A stretch of 18,733 nucleotides of DNA from an uncultured Propionibacteriaceae bacterium (GTDB lineage Bacteria > Actinomycetota > Actinomycetes > Propionibacteriales > Propionibacteriaceae). This document shows positions 1-7,693 of the stretch, piece after piece (positions within the stretch are counted from its first letter, which is position 1; each line of letters starts with the position of its first letter). The stretch spans positions 1 to 18,733 of the forward strand of contig CAKZHP010000037.1 in NCBI GenBank assembly GCA_936924635.1. Reading direction: 5' to 3'. Under the pieces are notes generated by a model, which saw only the letters and a list, made by a program, of their open reading frames with translations, was not told where the DNA came from and ran no database searches. The position numbers and the translations under genes were made by a program.

Positions 1-1609
1 GCCGCGCCCGGCCGGGGAGCCCCCGGTGGAGCGACACCGGGCGGCCGCGCAGCCAGTCCCGGAACGCCTCCGGGCTGCCGTGGTCGGCCAGCTCGACGCC
101 GACCACGACCCACGCCGTGACCGGGCCGGCCTGCTCGTACGCATCCCCGCGACGCACCAGCCTCCCCGTCGACCGCACCCCGAGCAGTCCACCCCCAGCC
201 CCGAGCACCAGCCAGTCGTCGCCGGCGAGATGGGTGTCCAGGCGCGACGACGGCACGTACAGGTGGCTGCCCCGCACCCGCGCCTTCTCCCCGAACCCAC
301 GCCGGCCGCGGGTGTCGTACAGGCTGAGCAGGACCGGACCGTCCTGCCCCACGTCGGGGTTCACCCCGTTGCCGACCCACGCGTCGGGGGTGCTGTTGCG
401 GCTCTCGTCACCGACCAGCGCCGACCCCGGGTGCGTGGCGAACACCGCCACCCCGCCCGGCAGCAGCGCCTGCCAGAGGTGCTGCTGGTCGCCGAAACCC
501 CTGACCTGGTGGTGCTGGGCCGAGGAGATCGCGTACGAGACCCCGCGGTGCGTCACCACGTCGGCCCGCTGCAGCGCCGTGCCGGACACCACGGGCCGCA
601 ACGCCCGCACCACCGTCGGGAGCAGCCGGCGCGGCACCCGTCGCAGCGCCCGCAGCCCGGTCAGGAACCGGTTGCCGTCGAGCCGCCACCGGTCGTACGC
701 GGTCATCGTCGCCACCACGCTGCCCGGCGTCACGAACGCCTCCATCGCCCACAGCAGCGCACCGGTCGTCTCGGGCTCGTGCGGGTCCCGGAACACCCGC
801 GCCGCCTCCGAGACGTCCAGCCCGTGCCCCGACCGCACGGTCACCGGACCACCAGAGCGCGCGATCTCCCGCAGCACCGCCGGCACCCGGTAGTGCTCGC
901 GCAGCACGAACAGCATCCCCAGCTGGTTCCACCGCGGCTCGGGCACGCCGTCGCCGAACGCGTCCGCCACCACCAGCTGCATCTCCCCGGTCAGCGGCTC
1001 GGTCTTCTGCCGCTCGTACACCCGGCCAGCCGACGGCGAGAACACCTCCCGCCAGGTGTGCAGCGCGACGTCGAGGAGCAGCAGGTCGAGCACCCCGGTG
1101 GCCATCGCCGCCAGCTCCGGGTCGCCCGCGTGGTCGGCCAGCACGACCAGCGCCGCCACGTCCTCCTCGTAGTAGACCGGCGACAGCCACTCCGAGAACC
1201 CGAACCGCTGGCGCAGCCGCAGCCAGCGCACGAGCCGCGTACGCGCCGCCGCCGCATGCTCCGCGCCGAGCCGGCCGTCGTTGCCGAACACCCGGCCCGG
1301 GAACCGCCGGCCGGCCAGCAGCTCGCAGGTGGCGAAGATCAGCTGGTGGTTCTCCGACCAGAAGCACATGCTGTCGTCGCCGGGCTCGCTCATCCAGTAG
1401 CGGAACCCGAGCACGCTGCGCTCCACCCGCGACCGCAACGCCTCCGGCACCCGGCCGGCCAGCAGCAGCCGCAGCACCACCAGCAGCCGGAAGTCGGCGC
1501 AGTCCTCTCGGGCGTCGATCACCTCCAGCATCGACGTCCAAGCGCCCTCGTCCACGGTGCCGCCGGGGCGCAGGGTCGCCAGCGCCGCGTACGTGCCGTG
1601 CTCGCCCAT
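1..1609 (-). CDS. Uncharacterised protein, heparinase-like architecture (partial, C-terminus off window)
   Basis: An open frame runs leftward from ATG at 1609 to the window edge (about 536 codons, no stop), so the C-terminus is missing. The start is supported by a purine-rich GGGGAGAGGA stretch just upstream. Residues 1-340 are Leu/Ala/Arg-rich and look helical, with a conserved-looking block YWMSEPGDDSMCFWSENHQL near residue 71. From about 345 the protein becomes beta-like, with QHHQVRGFGDQQHLW (~365), a GVAVFATHPG strand (~387) and WVGNGVNPDVGQ (~411). Helical barrel followed by beta sandwich, with Trp/His/Asn-rich motifs, recalls polysaccharide-lyase (heparinase II/III-like) proteins, but I cannot name a family or catalytic residues. 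There is no signal peptide or membrane segment. It is divergent from the kinase at 1724. Coding status is fairly sure because this frame has balanced composition, whereas the overlapping frames are Arg/Pro/Ala/His-rich shadows; the function is unknown. Confidence 0.75.
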   Translation of the reverse strand, partial: MGEHGTYAALATLRPGGTVDEGAWTSMLEVIDAREDCADFRLLVVLRLLLAGRVPEALRSRVERSVLGFRYWMSEPGDDSMCFWSENHQLIFATCELLAGRRFPGRVFGNDGRLGAEHAAAARTRLVRWLRLRQRFGFSEWLSPVYYEEDVAALVVLADHAGDPELAAMATGVLDLLLLDVALHTWREVFSPSAGRVYERQKTEPLTGEMQLVVADAFGDGVPEPRWNQLGMLFVLREHYRVPAVLREIARSGGPVTVRSGHGLDVSEAARVFRDPHEPETTGALLWAMEAFVTPGSVVATMTAYDRWRLDGNRFLTGLRALRRVPRRLLPTVVRALRPVVSGTALQRADVVTHRGVSYAISSAQHHQVRGFGDQQHLWQALLPGGVAVFATHPGSALVGDESRNSTPDAWVGNGVNPDVGQDGPVLLSLYDTRGRRGFGEKARVRGSHLYVPSSRLDTHLAGDDWLVLGAGGGLLGVRSTGRLVRRGDAYEQAGPVTAWVVVGVELADHGSPEAFRDWLRGRPVSLHRGLPGRAR

Positions 1610-1709
1610 CCCCCCATCCTCTCCCCTGACCGCGGGCGGCGCGAGACCTGAGACCGTGGTCGCGGGCATGACGACCCTGGGCCGATCCCCCCACCCGGGC
1701 ACCACTCAC

Positions 1710-1715
1710 TACGCT
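1710..1715 (+). promoter_or_regulatory. -10 box for leaderless sensor-kinase mRNA
   Basis: TACGCT fits the TANNNT -10 pattern of the actinobacterial housekeeping sigma factor. It ends 8 nt before the ATG at 1724, so transcription would begin at or next to the start codon. No Shine-Dalgarno sequence precedes that ATG, which agrees with a leaderless transcript. No convincing -35 box is visible. Confidence 0.5.
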
Positions 1716-1723
1716 CTGCGGCG

Positions 1724-2962
1724 ATGGACCTCCTGCGTCGTTTCCGCGTGCCCGGTGCCAGTCGTGACGACTGGCTCGCCGACGCGACCCTGGCGGCGCT
1801 CGCGCTGGCCCTCGGCCTGGTCCCGTACCTCGTCATGGCCTGGCTCTTCGACGCCCGCCAGACGCCGACAACGATGGTGTGGACGGCGGTGACCAGCATC
1901 GGTGCCCTGGTGCCCGTCGTCCTGCGTCGCAGCTACCCCCTGGTCTTCATGGCGTGCGTCGCGGTGTCGCTGCTCCTGCAGGTGATCCTTGTGCCGACCC
2001 CCACCGTGGCGATCCTCGTGGTGCCGTACGCCGCGTACACCGTCGCCCGGCTGGTGCCCGGGAAGGCCGCCCGCTCGGTGGTTGCACTCGGAGCCGTCGG
2101 CGCGGTGCTGGCCCCGCTGCGCTGGATCAGCCTGCCGTTCGGCTTCACGGCCCCCGCCACGTTCGCCGCCGTGCTGGCCGCCGGCGTCTGCGTGGGTCTG
2201 GTCATCACCCCGTACGCGATGGGCCGCCGCGCGCGGGACACCGCCGCCGCCCGGGAGGCGCTGCGCGAGGCCGACGAGGAGCGCTACCAGATGCTGCTCT
2301 CGGAGCGCGAGCATGAGGCGAGGGCCATCGAGGCGAGCACCCGCAACCAGATCGCCCGTGAGCTGCACGACATCGTGGCCCACTCCCTGTCGGTGATCGT
2401 GGTGCAGGCTGAGGGCGGGCGTCGCCTGGCGGCGAAGAAGCCGGAGGCCGCCCCCGAGGCGTTGCAGACGATCGCCGACACCGGCCGTGAGGCGCTGGCC
2501 GAGATGCGGCGCATCGTGGCCGTGCTGCGCGACGGCGACGAGGAGCCCGCCGCCGCGTACACGCCGTCGCCCGGCCTCGACGACATCCCACCGATGGTGG
2601 CCAAGACCGGAGCCCGGCTGCGTACGGCCGGGGAGCCTCCCGTCGTCGGCCCGACCCTGGGCCTCACCTGCTACCGGGTGGTGCAGGAGGCGCTCACCAA
2701 CGTGCTCAAGCACGGCGGGCCGGGCGCCGACCCGGTCGTCACGCTCTCGTACGACCCGGAGCAGATCGAGATCGAGGTGGTCGACTCTGGCCGAGGCGCC
2801 TCTGCCACCTCCGACGGCCGCGGGCACGGCGTGCGTGGGATGGCCGAGCGCGTGGGCTCCCACGGCGGCCGGCTCGAGACGGGCCCGCGCCCCGGCGGGG
2901 GGTACGCCGTACGTGCGTGGCTCCCCGTGACCGCCCCCGATGAAGGGAGAATCGCCCCGTGA
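1724..2962 (+). CDS. Sensor histidine kinase, DesK/NarL (HisKA_3) type
   Basis: A 412-aa membrane sensor kinase, expected to autophosphorylate on His and pass phosphate to the regulator at 2959. Residues 20-165 carry about five hydrophobic segments (for example ATLAALALALGLVPYLVMAW and LAAGVCVGLVITPYAM) with very short loops, so the signal may be sensed in the membrane. A helical linker (~166-205) leads to the HisKA_3 dimerisation motif RELHDIVAHSLSVI with phospho-acceptor H215. The ATPase domain shows an N-box (QEALTNVLKH, N326), a G1-type box VVDSGRG (D354) and GHGVRGM (367-373). All key residues are intact. Its stop overlaps the regulator start by four bases (GTGA), so the two are co-translated. 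The start codon is the first ATG after a good -10 box and there is no SD. The stimulus cannot be read from the sequence. Identification is secure. Confidence 0.93.
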   Translation: MDLLRRFRVPGASRDDWLADATLAALALALGLVPYLVMAWLFDARQTPTTMVWTAVTSIGALVPVVLRRSYPLVFMACVAVSLLLQVILVPTPTVAILVVPYAAYTVARLVPGKAARSVVALGAVGAVLAPLRWISLPFGFTAPATFAAVLAAGVCVGLVITPYAMGRRARDTAAAREALREADEERYQMLLSEREHEARAIEASTRNQIARELHDIVAHSLSVIVVQAEGGRRLAAKKPEAAPEALQTIADTGREALAEMRRIVAVLRDGDEEPAAAYTPSPGLDDIPPMVAKTGARLRTAGEPPVVGPTLGLTCYRVVQEALTNVLKHGGPGADPVVTLSYDPEQIEIEVVDSGRGASATSDGRGHGVRGMAERVGSHGGRLETGPRPGGGYAVRAWLPVTAPDEGRIAP

Positions 2963-3621
2963 CCACCCCCATCCGCGTGCTCCTCGTCGACGACCAGGCC
3001 CTCGTGCGCAGCGGTTTCCGCATGCTCATCCAGTCAGAGGACGACATGGAGGTGGTCGGCGAGGCGAACGACGGCGCCGAGGCGCTGGCCACGCTCGCCC
3101 GGACACCTGCCGACGTGGTGCTGATGGATGTACGGATGCCGGTCATGGACGGTGTGGAGGCCACCCGCCGCATCGTCGGCTCCTCCGCCCCGACCCGGGT
3201 CCTGGTGCTCACCACCTTCGACCTGGACGAGTACGTCTACGCCGCCCTGCGCGCCGGCGCCAGCGGCTTCCTGCTGAAGGACAGCCGGCCCGAGGAGCTC
3301 CTGAACGCGATCCGCAGCGTCGCCGCCGGCGACGCGGTGGTCGCCCCGAGCGCCACCCGCCGGCTGCTGGACCACGTCGCCCACGCGCTGCCGACGGGAG
3401 CCGCTCAGCCCGACGACCGTCTGTCGGTCCTCACCGACCGCGAGCGCGAGGTGCTCGTCGAGATCGCGCGCGGCGCCACCAACGCGGAGATCTCCTCCAC
3501 CCTCTACATGGCCGAGGGCACGGTGAAGACCCACATCGGCCGGCTGCTGGCGAAGCTCAACGCCCGCGACCGGGTGCAGCTGGTGCTGATCGCGTACGAG
3601 ACCGGTCTGGCCGACCGCTGA
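2959..3621 (+). CDS. NarL/FixJ-family response regulator (receiver + LuxR HTH)
   Basis: A 220-aa DNA-binding regulator, partner of the kinase at 1724. The start is GTG in the GTGA overlap, preceded by GAAGGGAG. The receiver domain (about 4-120) has the acidic pair D11-D12, phospho-acceptor D57 in VVLMDVRMPVMDG, T85 and K107 (GFLLKD), a complete phosphorylation site. A linker leads to a LuxR-type helix-turn-helix at about 155-215 (LTDREREVLVEIARG, then NAEISSTLYMAEGTVKTHI). Length and layout are standard for the family. The target genes are unknown; the gene is followed 12 nt later by the convergent LacI-family gene, so the operon ends here. Confidence 0.95.
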   Translation: MTTPIRVLLVDDQALVRSGFRMLIQSEDDMEVVGEANDGAEALATLARTPADVVLMDVRMPVMDGVEATRRIVGSSAPTRVLVLTTFDLDEYVYAALRAGASGFLLKDSRPEELLNAIRSVAAGDAVVAPSATRRLLDHVAHALPTGAAQPDDRLSVLTDREREVLVEIARGATNAEISSTLYMAEGTVKTHIGRLLAKLNARDRVQLVLIAYETGLADR

Positions 3622-3633
3622 CGACGGGCCGCG

Positions 3634-4674
3634 TCAGGCCGGCTCGTGCACCGAGTAGCAGACCGCGTGGTCGCCCACGATGTGCCGGTCGCGGGGCCGG
3701 GCGGTCGAGGGCAGCATCACGTCGCGGTCGGCGACCGAGCCGGAGAGGGTCTCGATCAGCAGCCCCACCAGCACCCCCGCCACCTCCCCGACGGGCTGGG
3801 CGACGCTGGAGAGCCCGAGCGCCTGGGCGACCGGGCTGTCGTCGAAGCCGAAGACGGCACTCGCGGGGTCGAAGCCCTCGGGCGGGTCGGCCCGCAGATG
3901 GCTCAGGGCTCCGAGCGCCAGGGAGTCGCTGGCGCAGACGGCGGCCGTCGCTCCCCGGGAGCGCAGCTCGGCCATCGCCACCGCACCCTCGCAGACCCCG
4001 TCGTCGGTGATCATCTCCAGCTGCTCCAGGTCGGCCTCGCCCGTCATCCCGGCCAGCCAGCCCTGTCGGCGCTCGGCCCCCACGTCCGAGGCACCGTCCC
4101 AGCCGATGAACCCGATGCGGCGATGACCGAGTCCCTGCAGGTGCCGGGTCGCCTCGGTCACCCCCACGGCATTGTCCACGTCGACCCAGGCATGCGTGGC
4201 GGCGTCGTCGTCCCACGGCCGCCCGAACGTGACGAACGGCACGGCCCGCGCCGTCAGCGCGGCCGGGCGCGTGTCGCCGGCGTCCCCGTAGGCCAGGATC
4301 CCGGCGTCGATCACCCCGGAGTCGAAGAGGTCCCCCAGCTTGGCCACCTCCTCGTCGGCCGTCGCCGCGGTGAAGAGCGTGGGCTGGTAGCCGCGCGCTT
4401 GCAAGGCCTCGGTAGTGGCGTGCAGCAGCCGGTCCATGATCGCGCCGTGGATGCCGTCGGTCAGGGGAGCCAGCCGCATGCCGACCGTGAAGGACCGGCG
4501 TGTACGGAGCGCCCGCGCCGCCGCCGAGGGCCGGTAGCCGCTGGCCTTGATGCCGGCGCGGACGCGCTCCCGGGTCTCCTCCCGCACCAGGTGGGGCGCG
4601 TTGATGACGTTCGAGATGGTCTGCCGTGAGACGCCGAGCTCGCGCGCAAGACTGATGAGCGTGGGACGCGGCAC
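3634..4674 (-). CDS. LacI-family transcriptional regulator
   Basis: A 346-aa repressor of sugar-utilisation type. The start is GTG at 4674, chosen because it places the LacI helix-turn-helix at the extreme N-terminus (LISLARELGVSRQTISNVIN, residues 6-25) and has GAGGAG about 6 nt upstream. The hinge helix is YRPSAAARAL (47-56). The rest (65-335) is a periplasmic-binding-protein-like effector domain, with the typical VTEATRHLQGLGHRRIGFIGWDG region at the lobe junction. Total length is normal for the family. No sugar transporter or hydrolase lies next to it, so the ligand is unknown; a pentose, hexose or oligosaccharide is usual. A palindrome over its own -10 box indicates autoregulation. It is convergent with the response regulator. 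Confidence 0.93.
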   Translation of the reverse strand: MPRPTLISLARELGVSRQTISNVINAPHLVREETRERVRAGIKASGYRPSAAARALRTRRSFTVGMRLAPLTDGIHGAIMDRLLHATTEALQARGYQPTLFTAATADEEVAKLGDLFDSGVIDAGILAYGDAGDTRPAALTARAVPFVTFGRPWDDDAATHAWVDVDNAVGVTEATRHLQGLGHRRIGFIGWDGASDVGAERRQGWLAGMTGEADLEQLEMITDDGVCEGAVAMAELRSRGATAAVCASDSLALGALSHLRADPPEGFDPASAVFGFDDSPVAQALGLSSVAQPVGEVAGVLVGLLIETLSGSVADRDVMLPSTARPRDRHIVGDHAVCYSVHEPA

Positions 4675-4715
4675 CGAGGCTCCTCTGCGTGGCTGCCGGG
4701 GGCTGGACGCGCTTG

Positions 4716-4730
4716 AGGATAGCGCTTTCT
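4716..4730 (-). promoter_or_regulatory. LacI-type operator overlapping the repressor's own -10 box
   Basis: GGATAGCGCTTTCT (4717-4730) differs at two of 14 bases from the perfect palindrome AGAAAGCGCTTTCT, and it has the central CG typical of LacI-family operators. On the minus strand, TATCCT (4721-4716) is a good TANNNT -10 box that overlaps one half-site. Repressor bound here would block transcription of the gene at 3634-4674. The site is about 110 bp upstream of the divergent secreted-protein gene, so an effect on that gene is possible but not shown. Confidence 0.6.
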
Positions 4731-4826
4731 AGTCGCAGCTGGCGGGCAGCGCCAACCCCAGCCTGAGAGATCCCTCATGCGGGGCGGTGCCGACGTGGCG
4801 CGGACAGATACTTCGGTCATTCCAAT

Positions 4827-4834
4827 AAGGAGGT
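4827..4834 (+). promoter_or_regulatory. Full-consensus ribosome binding site
   Basis: AAGGAGGT is an eight-base match to the 16S anti-Shine-Dalgarno and lies 6 nt before the ATG at 4841. It is the strongest RBS in the window and fixes the start of the secreted protein. It suggests high translation, as expected for an abundant exoprotein. Confidence 0.8.
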
Positions 4835-4840
4835 CCCCCC

Positions 4841-6124
4841 ATGCGTTACCGCGCCACCCGAGCCGCCGTCGCCGCTCTGCTCGCCGCCCCCGCGCTCCTC
4901 AGCGTTCCCGCCGCGCCAGCCGAGGCGGCCCCGGTGCCGTCCGCCGCGGTCATCACCACTCCTGGGGCGTTCAACCCGCTCACCCCAACCCGCATCCTCG
5001 ACACCCGCTACGGCACCGGGGTCGCCGGCCCGGTGGCCCCGAACCAGGCCATCCGCATCCCGGTCCGCGGCCGCAACGGCGTCAGCGCCACCGCTGGGTC
5101 CGTCGTGCTGAACGTCACCGTGACTCAGCCGTCCGCAGGCGGCTACCTCACGGTCTACCCCGGCAACGACGCCCCCAACGCCTCCAACCTGAACTTCACG
5201 GCGGGTCAGACCGTGCCGAACCTGGTGGTCGCGACGATCAGCTCCGACGGCTACGTCTCCATCCGCAACACCTCTCCCGGCACCGTGCACGTCATCGCCG
5301 ACCTCTCGGGCTACTACGAGGGTGGCAACGCGACGGGGACCGGCATGTTCATGCCGCTCAGCCCGGCCCGCGTGCTCGACACCCGCAACAGCGGCATCGT
5401 CCCGCCCGGTGGCTCGGTCGACGTGCAGATCACCGGCGTCGGCGGGGTGCCCGCCTCGGGAGTCCAGGCGGTGTTCCTCAACACCACCGCCATCACGCCG
5501 CAGCGGCCCGGCTACATCACCGTGTGGCCGTCCGGCGAGGGCCGCCCGGAGGCGTCGAGCCTCAACTTCGTCGCCGGTCAGACGGTGCCGAACCTGGTCA
5601 TGGTGAAGGTCGGCGCCAACGGCCGGGTCTCGCTCTTCAACGGCTCCTCCGGCGCCGTCCACCTGGCGGCCGACGTGGCCGGCTACGTGCTCGACGGCAA
5701 CGATGCCCCCCAGCCGGGAGCGTTCATCCCGCAGTCGCCCGAGCGCATCATCGACACCCGCTCCTCGAGCTGGCAGACCGGCAAGCTGCAGCAGGGCTGG
5801 GAGGCGTACGCGAAGTTCTCCCCGTGGGTCGGCGGCGTGATCGCCAACGTCACCGTCACCGAGCCGGAGGCACCGGGCTTCATCATCGTCGCGCCGCGCG
5901 CGGTGGACCCGCTGCCCACGGTGTCGAACGTCAACTTCGTCCCTGGCCAGACCGTGCCGAACCTCACGACGTCGCCGACGGACGTGAACAACGAGGTGGC
6001 CTACGTCAACGGGGCACCGGGTCGCGTGCATGTCGTCGTCGACCTCGCGGGCGCCTTCGTCGGCTCCGGCACGCTCAGCTCCAACAGCGCGCGCAAGGTC
6101 GTCGTCGGAGCAGGGGTGCGCTAG
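4841..6124 (+). CDS. Secreted tri-repeat protein A
   Basis: A 427-aa exported protein. Residues 1-29 form a Sec signal peptide (two Arg, hydrophobic Ala/Leu core, cleavage near AEA|AP). The mature chain is almost entirely three copies of a ~115-aa beta-rich repeat, at about 44-159, 170-283 and 295-407. Each copy begins with FxPxxPxRxxDTR, continues with an NVTVTxPxAxGYLTVYP-like block, then SNLNFxAGQTVPNLV, and ends with HVxxDVxGYY-like residues. Copy 3 is the most diverged. There are no cysteines, no sorting signal and no membrane anchor, so it is probably released or held non-covalently on the wall. I recognise the repeat from other actinobacterial exoproteins, often beside enzymatic domains, but know no proven function; ligand binding is a guess. 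Gene 6330-7670 is a paralogue with the same layout, and both end in a short L-S-S-x-S-A tail. Confidence 0.9.
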   Translation: MRYRATRAAVAALLAAPALLSVPAAPAEAAPVPSAAVITTPGAFNPLTPTRILDTRYGTGVAGPVAPNQAIRIPVRGRNGVSATAGSVVLNVTVTQPSAGGYLTVYPGNDAPNASNLNFTAGQTVPNLVVATISSDGYVSIRNTSPGTVHVIADLSGYYEGGNATGTGMFMPLSPARVLDTRNSGIVPPGGSVDVQITGVGGVPASGVQAVFLNTTAITPQRPGYITVWPSGEGRPEASSLNFVAGQTVPNLVMVKVGANGRVSLFNGSSGAVHLAADVAGYVLDGNDAPQPGAFIPQSPERIIDTRSSSWQTGKLQQGWEAYAKFSPWVGGVIANVTVTEPEAPGFIIVAPRAVDPLPTVSNVNFVPGQTVPNLTTSPTDVNNEVAYVNGAPGRVHVVVDLAGAFVGSGTLSSNSARKVVVGAGVR

Positions 6125-6153
6125 AGCGGCGCGCCGTCTTGACGAGGGCGGGC

Positions 6154-6192
6154 AGGTTCCTTTGCACGGACACGAGAACCTCATGCCATACT
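6154..6192 (+). promoter_or_regulatory. Possible promoter with overlapping dyad, upstream of secreted protein B
   Basis: In the 205-bp gap between the two secreted-protein genes, AGGTTC (6154-6159) and GAACCT (6176-6181) form a perfect 6-bp inverted repeat with a 16-nt spacer. Between and after the arms lie a -35-like TTGCAC (6162-6167) and a -10-like CATACT (6187-6192), though their 19-nt spacing is long. The arrangement resembles an operator over a promoter, which would let gene B be controlled separately from gene A. The elements are short, so chance is a real alternative. Confidence 0.3.
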
Positions 6193-6297
6193 GGGGGCTG
6201 TTCTGGAGTCGGGGGGCTCCTTGCTGTACCCATACGCATGCACGCTGACGCGTGAGGTCTCATCTGTTCTCGTTGTCGGGCATGCTGCGGTCTGCAA

Positions 6298-6312
6298 GCA
6301 CCCTGATGGTGC
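6298..6312 (+). other. Small hairpin just upstream of an RBS
   Basis: GCACC-CTGAT-GGTGC can form a 5-bp stem with a 5-nt loop, immediately before the AAGGAG-AAGGAG ribosome-binding region (6313-6324) of the gene at 6330. It might affect translation or mRNA stability of secreted protein B. It is short and may be accidental. Confidence 0.25.
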
Positions 6313-6329
6313 AAGGAGAAGGAGCTTAG

Positions 6330-7670
6330 ATGGCGGTGCGCGTGGGCCAGGCCCTGGTCAGCACGCTGCTGTCGGCGACATTGCTGACGGCAGTGGCGGT
6401 GGCGGAGGCGGATGCGTCGCCCGGCCGGCTTCCGGAGAACACCACCATCGCGACCGCTCCGGGTGCGTACGTGCCGCTCACCTCGCCGGTCCGCGTCCTG
6501 GACACCCGGGCCGGCATCGGGGCCCGTGGGCCTCTCGCCGGTGGCTCGGTGATCCAGGTCGGCCTGGCCGGGGCCGGTGTGCCGGCCAACGCGTCCGCGG
6601 TCATCGTGAACGTGACCGCGACCGAGCCGACGGCACCCGGGTACGTGACGGTCTACCCGTGGGCCCCGGGGGCGGTCGCGCCCACGGCGTCGAACCTCAA
6701 CTTCCTGCCCGGTGACTCCATCCCCAACCTGGTCGCGGTGCAGCTCGGGTCGAGCTCCTCGATCGCGATGACGGTCGCCCTGGCCGGCACGACGCACCTG
6801 GTCGCCGACGTGGCCGGCTACTATGTGGGTGGCTCGGCGACCGCAAACGGGGCTTTCGTGCCCGTGAAGCCTGCCCGTCTGCTCGACACCCGGCAGAGCG
6901 TCGCCGTCGGGGGCAACTCCTCCATCGTGCTGCAGGTGGCCGGCCTGGGCGGGGTGCCCGCCACCGGCGCTGGCTCGGTCTTCGTGAACGCCACCGTGAC
7001 CCAGCCGGGGGCACCGGGCTACCTGACCCTGTACCCGTACGGCGCCAGCGCGCCCACGGTGTCGAACGTCAACTTCGTGGCCGGCGAGACCGTCCCCAAC
7101 CTGGCGAGCGTGAAGCTCGGCTCGGGGGGCCAGATCGTGGTCAGTAACGGCTCGCCCCAGCCGGCCCACGTCGTCGTCGACGTGTTCGGCTATGTGCTCT
7201 CCAACAGCAAGCCGTCCGTGTACGGGTCGTTCGTGCCGCTGACACCGTCGCGCCAGTACGACACCCGTGACACCCCCGCGGGGCCCGACCCGATGCGGGC
7301 GGGCGAGCGGATGCCGCTGTACACCCCCGCCGGCGTGATCGGCATGGTGAGCAACGTCACCGTGACCGAGCCGCGCGCGCCCGGGTTCGTCGTGGCCTAC
7401 CCGGGCATCGCCGACCCCGCGTCACCGTCGTCGACGACCTGCGGCACCCCGCCCTCGGCGTCGAACGTGAACTTCGTGGCCGGCGAGACCGTCCCGAACC
7501 TGGTGGCCGTCGCCACCGGCGGCCCCGGCAACGTGGCGTGCTTCGCCAACGGCTCCGCGGCCGAGGCCCACTTCGTGCTCGACCTCGCCGGCGTGTACGT
7601 CGACCCGGCGGTCTTCGGCAAGAGCGAGCTGAGCTCGACCTCGGCGTTCCGGATGCTCCGCCGGCACTGA
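6330..7670 (+). CDS. Secreted tri-repeat protein B (paralogue of A)
   Basis: A 446-aa exported protein with an ATG start 5 nt after a doubled AAGGAG. The signal peptide occupies residues 1-29 (hydrophobic Leu/Ala/Val core, cleavage near ADA|SP). Three copies of the same repeat as in the 4841 gene lie at about 47-165, 176-288 and 300-422, each with the DTR motif, the NVT..P.APGY block, the SN[LV]NF..G[ED]..PNL block and the closing H-V..DV.GY strand. Copy 3 has an insertion containing C371 and a second cysteine, C404; these are the only cysteines in the protein and could form a disulfide outside the cell. The tail LSSTSAFRMLRRH echoes the tail of protein A. There is no anchor or enzymatic domain. 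The pair clearly arose by duplication; the function is unknown, with a surface or carbohydrate-binding role a guess. It has its own 205-bp upstream region. Confidence 0.9.
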   Translation: MAVRVGQALVSTLLSATLLTAVAVAEADASPGRLPENTTIATAPGAYVPLTSPVRVLDTRAGIGARGPLAGGSVIQVGLAGAGVPANASAVIVNVTATEPTAPGYVTVYPWAPGAVAPTASNLNFLPGDSIPNLVAVQLGSSSSIAMTVALAGTTHLVADVAGYYVGGSATANGAFVPVKPARLLDTRQSVAVGGNSSIVLQVAGLGGVPATGAGSVFVNATVTQPGAPGYLTLYPYGASAPTVSNVNFVAGETVPNLASVKLGSGGQIVVSNGSPQPAHVVVDVFGYVLSNSKPSVYGSFVPLTPSRQYDTRDTPAGPDPMRAGERMPLYTPAGVIGMVSNVTVTEPRAPGFVVAYPGIADPASPSSTTCGTPPSASNVNFVAGETVPNLVAVATGGPGNVACFANGSAAEAHFVLDLAGVYVDPAVFGKSELSSTSAFRMLRRH

Positions 7671-7693
7671 CCGAAGGTCACGGCCTGTACGGC

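Noticed and set aside
26..1651. Plus-strand 541-aa and minus-strand 433-aa open frames at the left edge
   Set aside because: Both are dominated by Arg, Pro, His, Gly and Ala with no domain pattern. They are GC-bias shadows of the real minus-strand frame starting at 1609, which runs off the edge.
4807..4812. GATACT as a -10 box for secreted protein A
   Set aside because: It is plausible by sequence, but no -35-like hexamer lies 16-18 nt upstream; too weak to annotate.
6125..6140. GGCGCGCC palindrome after secreted protein A as a terminator
   Set aside because: It is an 8-bp self-palindrome with no loop and no T-tract; such sites are common by chance at this GC content.
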